Shown one piece after another: positions 8,263 to 17,161 of a stretch of DNA of 64,000 nt; within the stretch, counting starts at the first letter, position 1, and every line of letters starts with the position of its first letter. Under the pieces are notes generated by a model. The model was given only the letters and a program-made list of their open reading frames with translations. It was not told where the DNA came from and did no database searches. Made by a program: the position numbers and the translations under genes. Source of the DNA: Pseudoflavonifractor gallinarum (lineage in GTDB: Bacteria; Bacillota; Clostridia; Oscillospirales; Oscillospiraceae); contig NZ_JADCKF010000002.1 of NCBI RefSeq assembly GCF_014982855.1, positions 1-64,000 of the forward strand, given 5' to 3'.

Positions 8263-8297
8263 CACCCCCGGGGATTTCCCCGGGGGTGTTTTTATTT
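8263..8297 (+). terminator. Terminator of the S-layer gene
   Basis: A 12-base GC-rich stem (CACCCCCGGGGA and its complement, 2-base loop) followed by a T-rich run. Confidence 0.9.
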
Positions 8298-8325
8298 GAC
8301 AGAACAGGCGGAAACGGGGTAAAAT
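8296..8325 (+). promoter_or_regulatory. Promoter of the polysaccharide genes
   Basis: TTGACA, 18 bases, TAAAAT, 41 bases before the start of the glycosylphosphotransferase gene. Confidence 0.65.
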
Positions 8326-8365
8326 AGAACACTGTGATACCCAATGAAATGGACGGGAGTATGCC

Positions 8366-9754
8366 ATGATCAAGGAAAATCAGGTCCTGCTCAACCGCCT
8401 GAATGTGATTTCCGACGGACTTATCATTTTTTTCACGCTGCCCATTGCCTTCTGGCTGCGTTTCTATGTGTTGCCCGGCGGCGTGATCAGTGTTCCCTTT
8501 TCTCAATATCTGATTTTGGCCGGCGTGTTGGTGGCGGTGCATCTGTTCACCTATGCCGCCTTTGGCCTGTACCGCTCGTTCCGGCAGACCAGGCTGCTGC
8601 GGGAGCTTCCAAAGCTCTGGTGGGCCAGTATTCTGGATATGACGGTGCTGCTCAGTGTGCTCTTTGTGCGGCATGATATCCATGTTTCCCGGTGGACACT
8701 GGCCATTTTCTTTGCCCTGAATCTGTTTTTGCTCAGCGCCAAGCGGGTACTGCTGCGCAGTGTCCTGCGCCATGCCCGGCAGCAAGGGTATAACCAGAAA
8801 CATGTGATTCTGCTGGGGAGAGGCCCCATGGCCCGCCGCTATCTGGAGACCATCCGGCGGGAGCGGGAGCTGGGCTATCATCTGGTGGGGTATGTGGCCG
8901 CCGAGCATGAAAAAGCCTGGCAGGAGCTAAGTTATCTGGGGGATTATGAGGCACTGGAGTCGATTCTGGACCTCTACCGTCCGGATGAGGTGGTCTCGGC
9001 CGTGGATCTGGAGGATTATCCCCAGACACCCCACATCATCGCTGCCTGTGAAAAGACCGGGACCAAGCTCTCCATCATTCCCTTTTACGCGGAATATATG
9101 CCCTCCCGTCCCCAGTTTGATGATCTCAACGGAATTCCCATGCTCAACATCCGGCGTATCCCTCTGGACAATTGGGCCAACGCCTTTTGTAAGCGTGCCA
9201 TGGATGTGGTGGGTTCGCTGGTGCTGCTGGTATTTACCTCTCCCATCATGCTGGCGGCTGCCATTGGGGTGAAGCTATCCTCCCCGGGACCGGTGATTTT
9301 CCGTCAAAAGCGCATCGGGCGGAATAAAAAGCCCTTTTATATGTACAAATTCCGCTCCATGCGGGTGAATGACCGGCAGGAGACCGGATGGAGCAGCTCC
9401 ACTGACGACCGCAAGACCCGCTTCGGTGCACTGCTGCGGAAATGCTCCATTGATGAGTTCCCCCAGTTTTTCAATGTGCTCCGGGGAGATATGAGCCTGG
9501 TGGGCCCCCGTCCAGAGGTGCCCTACTACGTGGAGCAGTTCAAAGAGGAAGTTCCTCTTTATATGGTCAAGCACCAGGTGCGGCCCGGCATCACCGGATG
9601 GGCCCAGGTCAACGGCCTGCGGGGCGATACTTCCATTCAAGCCCGGATCGAGCACGATATCTATTATATCGAGCACTGGAGTCTGCTGTTTGATATCAAG
9701 ATCCTTTGTTTGACGCTGGTGAAGGGATTCATCAACGATGAGAAATTACACTGA
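8366..9754 (+). CDS. Polyprenyl glycosylphosphotransferase (WbaP/WcaJ-type)
   Basis: A 462-residue membrane enzyme that starts a surface polysaccharide by moving a sugar phosphate from a nucleotide sugar to undecaprenyl phosphate. Residues 1-130 carry about four membrane helices, 145-275 a Rossmann-like CoA_binding_3 segment (ILLGRGPMARR), and 280-462 the catalytic bacterial sugar-transferase domain: KRAMDVVG, the PVIFRQKRIGRN loop, SIDEFPQFFNVL, MSLVGPRPE and RPGITGWAQVNG. Its length is normal. It is followed after 16 bases by the O-antigen ligase-like gene, so the two are probably one transcript. The sugar cannot be predicted. Confidence 0.9.
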   Translation: MIKENQVLLNRLNVISDGLIIFFTLPIAFWLRFYVLPGGVISVPFSQYLILAGVLVAVHLFTYAAFGLYRSFRQTRLLRELPKLWWASILDMTVLLSVLFVRHDIHVSRWTLAIFFALNLFLLSAKRVLLRSVLRHARQQGYNQKHVILLGRGPMARRYLETIRRERELGYHLVGYVAAEHEKAWQELSYLGDYEALESILDLYRPDEVVSAVDLEDYPQTPHIIAACEKTGTKLSIIPFYAEYMPSRPQFDDLNGIPMLNIRRIPLDNWANAFCKRAMDVVGSLVLLVFTSPIMLAAAIGVKLSSPGPVIFRQKRIGRNKKPFYMYKFRSMRVNDRQETGWSSSTDDRKTRFGALLRKCSIDEFPQFFNVLRGDMSLVGPRPEVPYYVEQFKEEVPLYMVKHQVRPGITGWAQVNGLRGDTSIQARIEHDIYYIEHWSLLFDIKILCLTLVKGFINDEKLH

Positions 9755-9770
9755 TTGAGGAGATGGATGA

Positions 9771-12218
9771 ATGGGTAAGCATAATACATCCACCCGCCGG
9801 ACGGGGGTCGTTCCACGATCCAACGGGCTGTTTGCGCTGATTGGGATCGGATTCTTTTTCCTGTTGGCGGCCCAGGCGGGTGGTTCGGACAAGCATATTG
9901 CCGTGGCTGCGGTCGTACTCTTTTTGGCCTGCTCCATTGGCCGCGCTCCGGCCCAGCGTCTGGGAGAGCGGCTGAGCATTCCAGTACTGGCGGTATTCGC
10001 CTATCTGCTGCTCAATGGGGCGGCCAGCCTGTATAGCCGTTTTGGCAGCTTCGCGGGGACGGAGTTTTCCAAGATCCTGGCGGCGCTGTGTGTCTACGGT
10101 GTGGTACTGGTGCGCGCCAAGCGGGAGGACGCCCCCAGGCTGGCAGCCATGACCGCGTCGGTGACGGCGGCCTTTTCCCTGCTGAGCCTGGACGCCGCCG
10201 CGGGCAAGCTGCTGGCAGGCCCCTTCTTCCGCCTGATGGACGCGCTGGGCTGTCAGTTCCAGTATATGTCCACCGGATATGAGGAGGGTGTGCGTATCAC
10301 CGGTATTTTGGGGAACCCCAACGTACTGGGCGGAATGCTGGCGCTGGGCGTGCTGCTCTCCTTCTATCTGGCTATGACGGCCCGGACCACCCGGAGCCGT
10401 GTGGGGGCGAGCATGCTGCTGGGGATCAATACCCTGGGCTTTTTGCTGGCCTTCAGTATGGGCGCCATCGCGATGTTTATGGTGTCCGTGCTGCTCTATC
10501 TGCTGGCCGCCCCGGCTGGGAAGCGGCTTTCCCTCTTCCTGCTCATGGCCCAGGACGCGGTCGTGTCCCTGGTGATGATGTTTGTGGCCTTCCAGGGCCT
10601 GGGGAAGAGCGGAGCGCTGGGCATGCTTCCGGTTCTTGCTGCCGTGGCGGCGGGCGGACTGCTCTATGGGGTGCAGCGCTTGGTGGGGGACCGGCTGACT
10701 ACGGTCCTCGCCTCCCACGGAAAGGCCGCCGGGATCACGGTGGCGGTGCTGGCGGTGCTGGCGGTCTCCTATGTGGTGCTGGGGTATCAGCTCTCCGGCG
10801 GGATCGCCCTGAACGCGGGTGAGGATCTGCGCCGTTCGGTCTATCCCGCCCCCGGTACCTATACGCTGGAGGGAAGCTGGGAGGGACCGGTCTCCGTTGT
10901 GGTGGAGAGCCAGAATGCCTCCCAGACCATCATGCACACCAGCACGGTGCTCTACTCCGGGGATCTGGAGGGGGCCTCCTTCACTGTGCCGGAGGATTCC
11001 AAGGTGGTCTACCTGAATCTCAGCGCACCGGAGGGGGCGAATCTGGAGAGCCTCTCCCTCTCCAGCGGAGAAAAGGTCCGGCTGGGTTACCTGCTGCTGC
11101 CCGAGTTTGCGGCAAACCGTATTCAGGGCCTCTGGGCCAACCAGAACGCCATCCAGCGTGTGGAATTCTGGCGGGATGGTCTGAAGATCTACCAGGAGAG
11201 CCCCATCATCGGAAACGGTCTGGGCTGTGTGGAGGGCACGGTCACCCAGGTCCAGAGCTTCTACTATGCCAGCCGCTATGTGCACAACCACTATATTCAG
11301 GTGCTGGCTGAGATGGGCATTCCCGGACTGCTGGTGTTCCTGACCATGCTGGGCAGCAGCGCCGTGATGCTGCTGCGCCGCCGCCGGGAGGGAGAGGAGG
11401 ATCTGCTCCTGTCCACCCTGCTGGCCTGTCTGGCCATGCTGGCCCTCCACGGAGCGGTGGAGGCCGTCTGGTCCATCAGCGCCTATCAGGCCCTTGCGCT
11501 GCTGCTGCTGGGCGTGATGGCGGTCTGCTATGGCCGGCCGGTCGCCAAGCTGAGCGGAAAAGCGGCCGGATGGATCGCGCTGGGCGGACTGTGGCTCTTC
11601 CAGCTGGTCTTTGGCTGGTTTGTGTTCAACTATATTACCGCCAGCCGTCAGTATGAGGAGATCCAGGCGGGAGTCCGGGAACAGACCCCCTATACCATGA
11701 GCAATCTGGCTGCCCGGGACCACTACGGCTGGGCCCAGTACAAGCTGGATATGGCAGTCAACGCGGCCACATCCGAGGTGCCTGAATTCCGGGAGCGGGC
11801 GGCAGAGTATGCCCGGGAGCTGCGCCGTCTGAAGATCCATTCCGTCAATTACAGCCTGGAGAAGTACCACTATGCCGACCTGGGACAGTACGAGGAGCTC
11901 TTTGCAGCCTCCCGGGAGGGCATTCCCCAGAAGGCGTCGGTGGTCGAGACCTGGCAGGAGGAATTTGACCTCTATCGGGAGATCTTCCCCTGGAGTGCGG
12001 AGGAGGACAAAGACCGGATCGGACAGATCGACTGGTATGTGGACCAGATCCTCCTTACCTGGCAGATGCTGGAGGAGTACAATGCCGGACGCCTGGAGCA
12101 GATCACGCTCAGTGAGGAGAACCAGGCCTTTGTGGAACAGATGAAAGCGCTGGATGAGACAGGAGTCACCGGAGAGGCGGCTCTGGCGCTGCTTGCGGCC
12201 ATGGGCGCCCAGCCCTGA
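9771..12218 (+). CDS. O-antigen ligase/polymerase-family membrane protein
   Basis: An 815-residue protein with many membrane helices. The central segment (about residues 465-510) has the Wzy/WaaL hallmark region: YQESPIIGNGLG followed by SRYVHNHYIQVLAEMGIPGL, the conserved histidine-bearing periplasmic loop. Residues about 350-440 are an inserted soluble beta-rich domain (YPAPGTYTLEGSWEGPV...). The tail from about 620 is soluble and helical, perhaps TPR-like. It would join or polymerise lipid-linked glycans outside the membrane. A strong terminator follows. The exact role, ligase or polymerase, is open. Confidence 0.85.
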   Translation: MGKHNTSTRRTGVVPRSNGLFALIGIGFFFLLAAQAGGSDKHIAVAAVVLFLACSIGRAPAQRLGERLSIPVLAVFAYLLLNGAASLYSRFGSFAGTEFSKILAALCVYGVVLVRAKREDAPRLAAMTASVTAAFSLLSLDAAAGKLLAGPFFRLMDALGCQFQYMSTGYEEGVRITGILGNPNVLGGMLALGVLLSFYLAMTARTTRSRVGASMLLGINTLGFLLAFSMGAIAMFMVSVLLYLLAAPAGKRLSLFLLMAQDAVVSLVMMFVAFQGLGKSGALGMLPVLAAVAAGGLLYGVQRLVGDRLTTVLASHGKAAGITVAVLAVLAVSYVVLGYQLSGGIALNAGEDLRRSVYPAPGTYTLEGSWEGPVSVVVESQNASQTIMHTSTVLYSGDLEGASFTVPEDSKVVYLNLSAPEGANLESLSLSSGEKVRLGYLLLPEFAANRIQGLWANQNAIQRVEFWRDGLKIYQESPIIGNGLGCVEGTVTQVQSFYYASRYVHNHYIQVLAEMGIPGLLVFLTMLGSSAVMLLRRRREGEEDLLLSTLLACLAMLALHGAVEAVWSISAYQALALLLLGVMAVCYGRPVAKLSGKAAGWIALGGLWLFQLVFGWFVFNYITASRQYEEIQAGVREQTPYTMSNLAARDHYGWAQYKLDMAVNAATSEVPEFRERAAEYARELRRLKIHSVNYSLEKYHYADLGQYEELFAASREGIPQKASVVETWQEEFDLYREIFPWSAEEDKDRIGQIDWYVDQILLTWQMLEEYNAGRLEQITLSEENQAFVEQMKALDETGVTGEAALALLAAMGAQP

Positions 12219-12245
12219 GCCCTGTGAAAATCATCGCTATACCGG

Positions 12246-12282
12246 ATCGGCGGGCCCCTTTTTGGGGCCCGCCGATTTTTTC
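12246..12282 (+). terminator. Terminator after the O-antigen ligase gene
   Basis: Thirteen-base perfect stem (ATCGGCGGGCCCC with complement, T5 loop) followed by six T residues. Confidence 0.92.
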
Positions 12283-12350
12283 TGCCCGTTCCGTGTACGG
12301 AAACGTACAACATTCTGCCATGGGGAGGGATAGGGTAAGGAGGGATTTTG

Positions 12351-13436
12351 ATGGCAAACGCATATACGCCCGGATTTCACCTCAACCAATGGGCAGCGGA
12401 GGACTCCTTTCTGCGGGAGGAATTCAATAACGACAATCGCATTCTGGATGAGACGCTCCTCGGTCTGACCGGTCGGACCGACCTGCTGGAGCGGCAGGTG
12501 AAGCCGCTGGGACTGGAGGTCTATAACCTCATGCTGCAAAACTACTATGAGGGGAAAGAGACCGGATACCGGCAGGCCCTGGCCTTTGACGGCTTTCAGG
12601 ACGATAGCTTCCTCGCGTCCGTGACCCCGGGGGCCTACCATGATGCAGCCCAGAAGCAGATCCGGATTTTACCGGATGTCCCCAATTTCAGCACGGGATT
12701 TGCGGCGGAGCCTGGGTACGATGACAGGGGAGATTCGAACCGGGAGCGGTTTGTCTTTGTCAGCTGGCCCGGACCGCAATATGAAACCGAAGAGACAAGC
12801 TTTATCCCAACCGGCTTTGGTACGCTGCAGCAGATCAAGATGCGTCTGGCCTGCGGCAGCTATTCTTCCGAAAATCAGAATTTGCAGACCCGGGTGGAGA
12901 TCAAGCTGGGGGAGGAGACGCTGGGGATCAGCGACATTCAGGTAGTCCCCAATACTGCGGTGGTTGAGCTGACCTACCAGTTTTCCGGCGGGATACGGGT
13001 CCAGCCCTATCAGAGTTATACGTTGGTTCTGCGCAATGTGGGGGGAAAATATTATATCAAAGCCACCCGGATCAAGGCGGACAATAACAGTGATATGGGC
13101 TATACCTGTATCTATACCCCGGACAGTCTGGCCAGCGGAACGGTGACCAGCAAGGACATCACGCTGACCCAGGATTACCGGAAGGCCATTGCCTGGGTGC
13201 GTCATACGGGAACGGTGGGCATCAAGGTACGAGACTCCGCCGGAGGCTATACGGATCTGGTACAGGAGAGCGTACGCAATACAGAGGAACTGAACGGGAA
13301 CGCCTGCCAGGAGAGTACCTTCTCCGTTTTGCTGCCGGATGGGACCAAAAACACATCCACAGCGGTACAGATGGTCCTGACCCGGGGAAGCGACGGGGCG
13401 GGCGTGCTCTACGACTACGGTGTGGCCTTCCTTTAA
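12351..13436 (+). CDS. Orphan phage fibre-like protein of unknown function
   Basis: A 361-residue protein without signal peptide or membrane segment. The opening YTPGFHLNQW...LREEFNNDN resembles the start of tail-fibre or receptor-binding proteins in prophages of Clostridia, which often have a LNQWxxxDxxLRxDFNxDN pattern; this similarity is from memory and not confirmed. The rest is rich in beta-strand-like Thr/Val/Tyr stretches. No other phage gene is nearby. It has a strong AAGGAGGG ribosome site and lies between two strong terminators within the polysaccharide locus, so it is a single-gene unit. No function is assigned. Confidence 0.6.
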   Translation: MANAYTPGFHLNQWAAEDSFLREEFNNDNRILDETLLGLTGRTDLLERQVKPLGLEVYNLMLQNYYEGKETGYRQALAFDGFQDDSFLASVTPGAYHDAAQKQIRILPDVPNFSTGFAAEPGYDDRGDSNRERFVFVSWPGPQYETEETSFIPTGFGTLQQIKMRLACGSYSSENQNLQTRVEIKLGEETLGISDIQVVPNTAVVELTYQFSGGIRVQPYQSYTLVLRNVGGKYYIKATRIKADNNSDMGYTCIYTPDSLASGTVTSKDITLTQDYRKAIAWVRHTGTVGIKVRDSAGGYTDLVQESVRNTEELNGNACQESTFSVLLPDGTKNTSTAVQMVLTRGSDGAGVLYDYGVAFL

Positions 13437-13455
13437 CCGATTCCATAGAGCAATG

Positions 13456-13506
13456 AAAATCAGGGATACAGCAGGGACAGCGCCTGTTGTATCCCTGATT
13501 TTTTGA
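13456..13506 (+). terminator. Terminator after the fibre-like gene
   Basis: Nearly perfect 15-20 base stem (AAAATCAGGGATACA with its complement, inner GCAGG/CCTGT) followed by six T residues; likely to work in both directions. Confidence 0.9.
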
Positions 13507-13612
13507 TCATCATCGGTTGCTTTTTGCTGTTCCCTGTGGAAAAAGACGTCCTTTTCCAGTAGACGGGAGAGGGGAGGGTATGATATGCTGTGTGGAAAGA
13601 AGGTGATCGCAT

Positions 13613-14749
13613 ATGGGCCAGAAAGTACTCTTTACGGCCTCTACATATTCCCATATTCTGCATTTTCACCGCCCCTACCTGCGCCGTTTCCGGGAGGAGG
13701 GGTGGGTGGTCCATGTGGCCTGCGGCGGAGCACCGGCATCCATTCCAGAGGCGGATGAGGTGATCCACCTGCCCCTGGAGAAAAAGATGACGGCGCCCGC
13801 CAATTGGGCCGCCGCCCGGATGTTGCGCCGGAAGATCCGGGCGGAGCGCTATGCCCTCATTGCCACGCACACCTCCCTGGCCGCTTTTTTTACCCGTATG
13901 GCGGTGAAGGGGATGCGGGAGCGGCCCAAGGTGATCAACATGGTGCACGGCTATCTCTTCGATGACGATATGGCGCCGGTGAAGCGGACCATTCTGCGTA
14001 CGGCGGAGCAGCTGACGGCAGGAGAGACCGACCTGCTCCTCACGATGAACCGAGCGGACCTAAATCTGGCCCACCGGTACCACCTGGGAAAGGAGATCGG
14101 CTCGGTTCCCGGCGTGGGGGTGGATTTTTCCCGCCTGGATGGGACCTCCAGGGAGCAGGGACTGGCGTTGCGGGTCCAGTATGGGCTGAAGGAGGAGGAC
14201 TTTGTACTGGTCTATGCCGCAGAGTTCTCCCAGCGGAAGAGTCAGGCCGTGCTCATCCGGGCCATGGCGGAGCTGCCGGAGCGGGTGCACCTGATCCTCC
14301 CGGGTGAGGGCGCGCTGCTGGAGGAATGCCGGATGCTGGCGGCGGAGCTGGGGGTAGAGGAGCGAGTCCTTTTTCCAGGATACTGCACCCACATGGCGCC
14401 CTGGTATGCCGCCGCGGATGCGGCGGCTGCGGCCAGCCGGATCGAAGGGCTCCCCTTCCATGTGATGGAGGCCATGTATCTGGGACTCCCGGTGATCGCC
14501 AGCGCGGTCAAGGGACATGTGGATCTGATCGAAGAGGGCCAGAACGGATTGCTCTATCCCTATGGGGACAGCGAGGCCTTTGCCCGGCAGGTGCGGCGTC
14601 TCCTGGAGGAGCCAGGGCTGCGGGATGGAATGGCGGCACGGACACGGGCATCCGTTTTGCAGTATGGCCTGGAGCAGGTGCTGCCTCAGGTCTGGGACTG
14701 CTATACCGCGCTGTTCCAGGAGAGCCGGGAGAAAAGTTTGGTTCGGTAA
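13613..14749 (+). CDS. GT4-family glycosyltransferase
   Basis: A 378-residue GT-B-fold glycosyltransferase. The N-terminal half (VLFTASTYSHILHFHRPYL) is of the acceptor-binding type seen in EpsD-like proteins; the C-terminal half has the nucleotide-sugar domain, with FSQRKSQAVLIRA, LPGEGALL, FPGYCTHM and the EGLPFHVMEAMYLGLPVIAS segment that carries the conserved EX7E-type acidic pair. It would add a sugar to a lipid-linked glycan in the cytoplasm. AAGGTGAT precedes ATG 13613. It ends 65 bases before the response regulator and probably belongs to the upstream surface-polysaccharide group. Confidence 0.88.
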   Translation: MGQKVLFTASTYSHILHFHRPYLRRFREEGWVVHVACGGAPASIPEADEVIHLPLEKKMTAPANWAAARMLRRKIRAERYALIATHTSLAAFFTRMAVKGMRERPKVINMVHGYLFDDDMAPVKRTILRTAEQLTAGETDLLLTMNRADLNLAHRYHLGKEIGSVPGVGVDFSRLDGTSREQGLALRVQYGLKEEDFVLVYAAEFSQRKSQAVLIRAMAELPERVHLILPGEGALLEECRMLAAELGVEERVLFPGYCTHMAPWYAAADAAAAASRIEGLPFHVMEAMYLGLPVIASAVKGHVDLIEEGQNGLLYPYGDSEAFARQVRRLLEEPGLRDGMAARTRASVLQYGLEQVLPQVWDCYTALFQESREKSLVR

Positions 14750-14814
14750 GCAGGGCCGAATTTTGAAATGCAAATAGTATTTATGGATAAAAAAATAACA
14801 AGGGGGAATCGAAT

Positions 14815-15489
14815 ATGGGGCCTTTGATCCTCATTGCCGAGGACGATGCGGACATCCGCAGCCTGCTGCGCCTCTACCTGGAGGGGGAGGGGATGCGGGT
14901 ACTGGAAGCGGCCGATGGGAATACTGCGCTGGAGCTGGCGCGGGAGCACACTCCGGATATGGCCATCCTGGATGTCATGATGCCGGGACTCAACGGCTTT
15001 GAGCTGACCAGGGCCCTGCGGCAGTACAGCGATCTGCCCATTCTGATCCTCTCGGCCAAGAGTCAGGACAACGACAAGATCCTGGGACTCAATCTGGGGG
15101 CGGACGACTACATTGCCAAGCCCTTCAATCCGGTGGAGATCGCGGCGCGGGTCAAGGCCCAGCTCCGCCGGACCGCGCGGCGCAGCGGGAATGTGCTCAC
15201 CGTGCGGGACCTGGCGCTGGATACCGCCAGCTTCCAGCTGACCAAACGGGGAGAGTCCATCCTCCTCACACCCATGGAGTACAAGATCCTGGCCATGCTG
15301 ATGCGCTCTCCCGGACGGATCTTTACCAAGATCCAGCTCTACGAAGGGGCCATCGGCACGTATTTTGAGGGGGATGACAACACCATGATGGTGCACATCT
15401 CCAAGCTGCGGGACAAGCTGGAGGATGATCCCAGACACCCGCAATACATCATCACCGTACGTGGATTGGGGTATAAGCTTGAAAAATAG
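14815..15489 (+). CDS. OmpR/PhoB-family response regulator
   Basis: A 224-residue two-component regulator. The receiver domain (1-115) has the acidic pair EDD at 9-11, the phosphoacceptor Asp53 in ILDVMMPG and Lys101 in IAKPF. The C-terminal winged helix (about 130-224) ends with VRGLGYKLEK, typical of OmpR-type DNA-binding domains. AAGGGGG precedes the ATG. The histidine-kinase gene overlaps its 3' end, so the pair is translated together. The overall look is VanR/PhoP-like; the stimulus is unknown. Confidence 0.92.
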   Translation: MGPLILIAEDDADIRSLLRLYLEGEGMRVLEAADGNTALELAREHTPDMAILDVMMPGLNGFELTRALRQYSDLPILILSAKSQDNDKILGLNLGADDYIAKPFNPVEIAARVKAQLRRTARRSGNVLTVRDLALDTASFQLTKRGESILLTPMEYKILAMLMRSPGRIFTKIQLYEGAIGTYFEGDDNTMMVHISKLRDKLEDDPRHPQYIITVRGLGYKLEK

Positions 15490-17074
15490 AAGGGAAAGGG
15501 GCGGCCTCTTTGGACTCCTGGCCCGGAACTATCTGCTCTTTACCCTGGTGCTGCTCCTGCTGGCCGGAGGCGTCTTTGCCCTCTGGAATGCCTGGCTGCT
15601 CAACGTGTATCAGCCGGCCGACTGGCCGGGGCTGCTGGGGGATCATGCTCTGAACGAGGGCAGCTATGAACGCCTGAGGCATTATTTGAAGGGCGCAGGA
15701 GATGCCTTTGCCGTGTATGGAGCGGACGGTAGACTGGTGTACGCCACGGAGGAGAACTTTGATCCACACTGCCCGCCAGAGGTTTTGGAGACCGTGGTAC
15801 CCTATGGAAGCTCGGTGGAGACACAGGCCTTTGAGAAGCTTGCAGAGGACGGCAGCCGCCGCTTTCTGGTCATCCGACATTTCTATGGAGAGGGGGCGGA
15901 CGGCCAGGAGGAGCGCGTGGATGCCGCCCTGCTGGACCAGGAGTACCGGGTCATCTTCGGCGGGCTGGGGGACGGACGCAGCCGTTATACCCCGGAGGAA
16001 TATGCCTATCTCTCCGGCCGTCGTTTTCCCGAGGACCAGCTGATCCGGGCGGAGTTTACCGACACGCAGGGGGAGCGCAGGACCATCCTGATGCGGGAGA
16101 AGCGGATGGGGACGGAGGAGTCCTACCAGTCCTATCTGGCGGCCCGATGGATCTGGCTGCTCTTCCTCCCACTCTATCTGGCAGCAGCGGGAGCCTTTAT
16201 CGTCTGGATGAGGCGCAAGATCGGCCGTCCCCTCCGGCGGCTCAATGAGGCGGTGGAGGCGCAGGCCAGAGGGCAGATGGTACGGGTGGGAGACTGCGGC
16301 GGCCCCCGGGAGATCCGGCAGATCGGGGAGAGCTTTGACCGCTTTGCCGACCGCCTGGCCGAGAGCGAGGGGGAGCGAAAACGGCTGGATGAGGGGCGAC
16401 AGAAGCTCATCGCCGATATTTCCCATGACCTCAAGACCCCGATCACCGTGATCGCAGGCTATGTGGACGCCATCTGTGACGGCAAGGTGCCGCCCGGAGA
16501 ACAGGAGCCCTATTTGCGGGCCATCCAGAGCCGGGCTCAGGGATTGACGGAATTGATCAATGCCTTCCACGAATACAGCAAGGTGGAGCATCCGCAGTTC
16601 GTGCTTCAACTGGAGCGGACCGATCTGTGTGAATATCTGCGGGCCTATCTGGCGGGAAAATATGATGAGATCGATCTGGCGGGCTTTACGCTGGAGATAT
16701 CCATTCCAGAGAGGGCGGTCTTCTGCGCGCTGGACCGGATGCAGTTCCGGCGGGTACTGGATAATCTGCTCTCCAATGCGCTGCGGCACAACCGGCTGGG
16801 AACCATCTTGTTCTTTGAGCTGACACAGGAGGAAAAAACGGTCCTCCTGCGCGTGGGGGACAACGGGGACGGCATCCCGCCCGAGCGGGCCCAGACCATC
16901 TTTGAGCCCTTTGTGGTGGGCAGTGAGGCACGGTCCGGAAAGGGAAGCGGCTTGGGCCTGGCCATCACGCGCCGGGTGATGGAGGGCCACGGAGGAGAGA
17001 TCCGGCTGGAGCCCCATCCCCGCCCGGGGCGGAGCACGGAATTTGTTCTCACCCTGCCCCGTATGGAGGGATAG
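15479..17074 (+). CDS. Sensor histidine kinase
   Basis: A 531-residue membrane kinase, partner of the preceding regulator. Membrane helix one is at about 14-35, an extracytoplasmic sensor at 36-220, helix two at about 222-245, then a HAMP linker, the H-box (ADISHDLKTPIT), the N-box (NLLSNALRHNR), G1 (DNGDGIP) and G2 (GSGLGLAITRRVM). No ATG exists before the conserved region except one deep inside the regulator gene, so a TTG start at 15479, eight bases after GGGG, is chosen. It overlaps the regulator by 11 bases. A bidirectional terminator follows. Confidence 0.88.
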   Translation: MKNRRERGGLFGLLARNYLLFTLVLLLLAGGVFALWNAWLLNVYQPADWPGLLGDHALNEGSYERLRHYLKGAGDAFAVYGADGRLVYATEENFDPHCPPEVLETVVPYGSSVETQAFEKLAEDGSRRFLVIRHFYGEGADGQEERVDAALLDQEYRVIFGGLGDGRSRYTPEEYAYLSGRRFPEDQLIRAEFTDTQGERRTILMREKRMGTEESYQSYLAARWIWLLFLPLYLAAAGAFIVWMRRKIGRPLRRLNEAVEAQARGQMVRVGDCGGPREIRQIGESFDRFADRLAESEGERKRLDEGRQKLIADISHDLKTPITVIAGYVDAICDGKVPPGEQEPYLRAIQSRAQGLTELINAFHEYSKVEHPQFVLQLERTDLCEYLRAYLAGKYDEIDLAGFTLEISIPERAVFCALDRMQFRRVLDNLLSNALRHNRLGTILFFELTQEEKTVLLRVGDNGDGIPPERAQTIFEPFVVGSEARSGKGSGLGLAITRRVMEGHGGEIRLEPHPRPGRSTEFVLTLPRMEG

Positions 17075-17100
17075 CAGGAAAAGCGATTGACAAGGAAAAA

Positions 17101-17139
17101 GATGCGGCCAGCCCTTTCACGGGGCTGGCCGCATCTTTT
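17101..17139. terminator. Bidirectional terminator between kinase and Ig-domain gene
   Basis: GATGCGGCCAGCCC and its complement (6-base loop) are flanked by AAAAA on the left and TTTT on the right, so it serves both convergent genes. Confidence 0.9.
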
Positions 17140-17161
17140 GCTGTCAACAAAATCGGAATCG

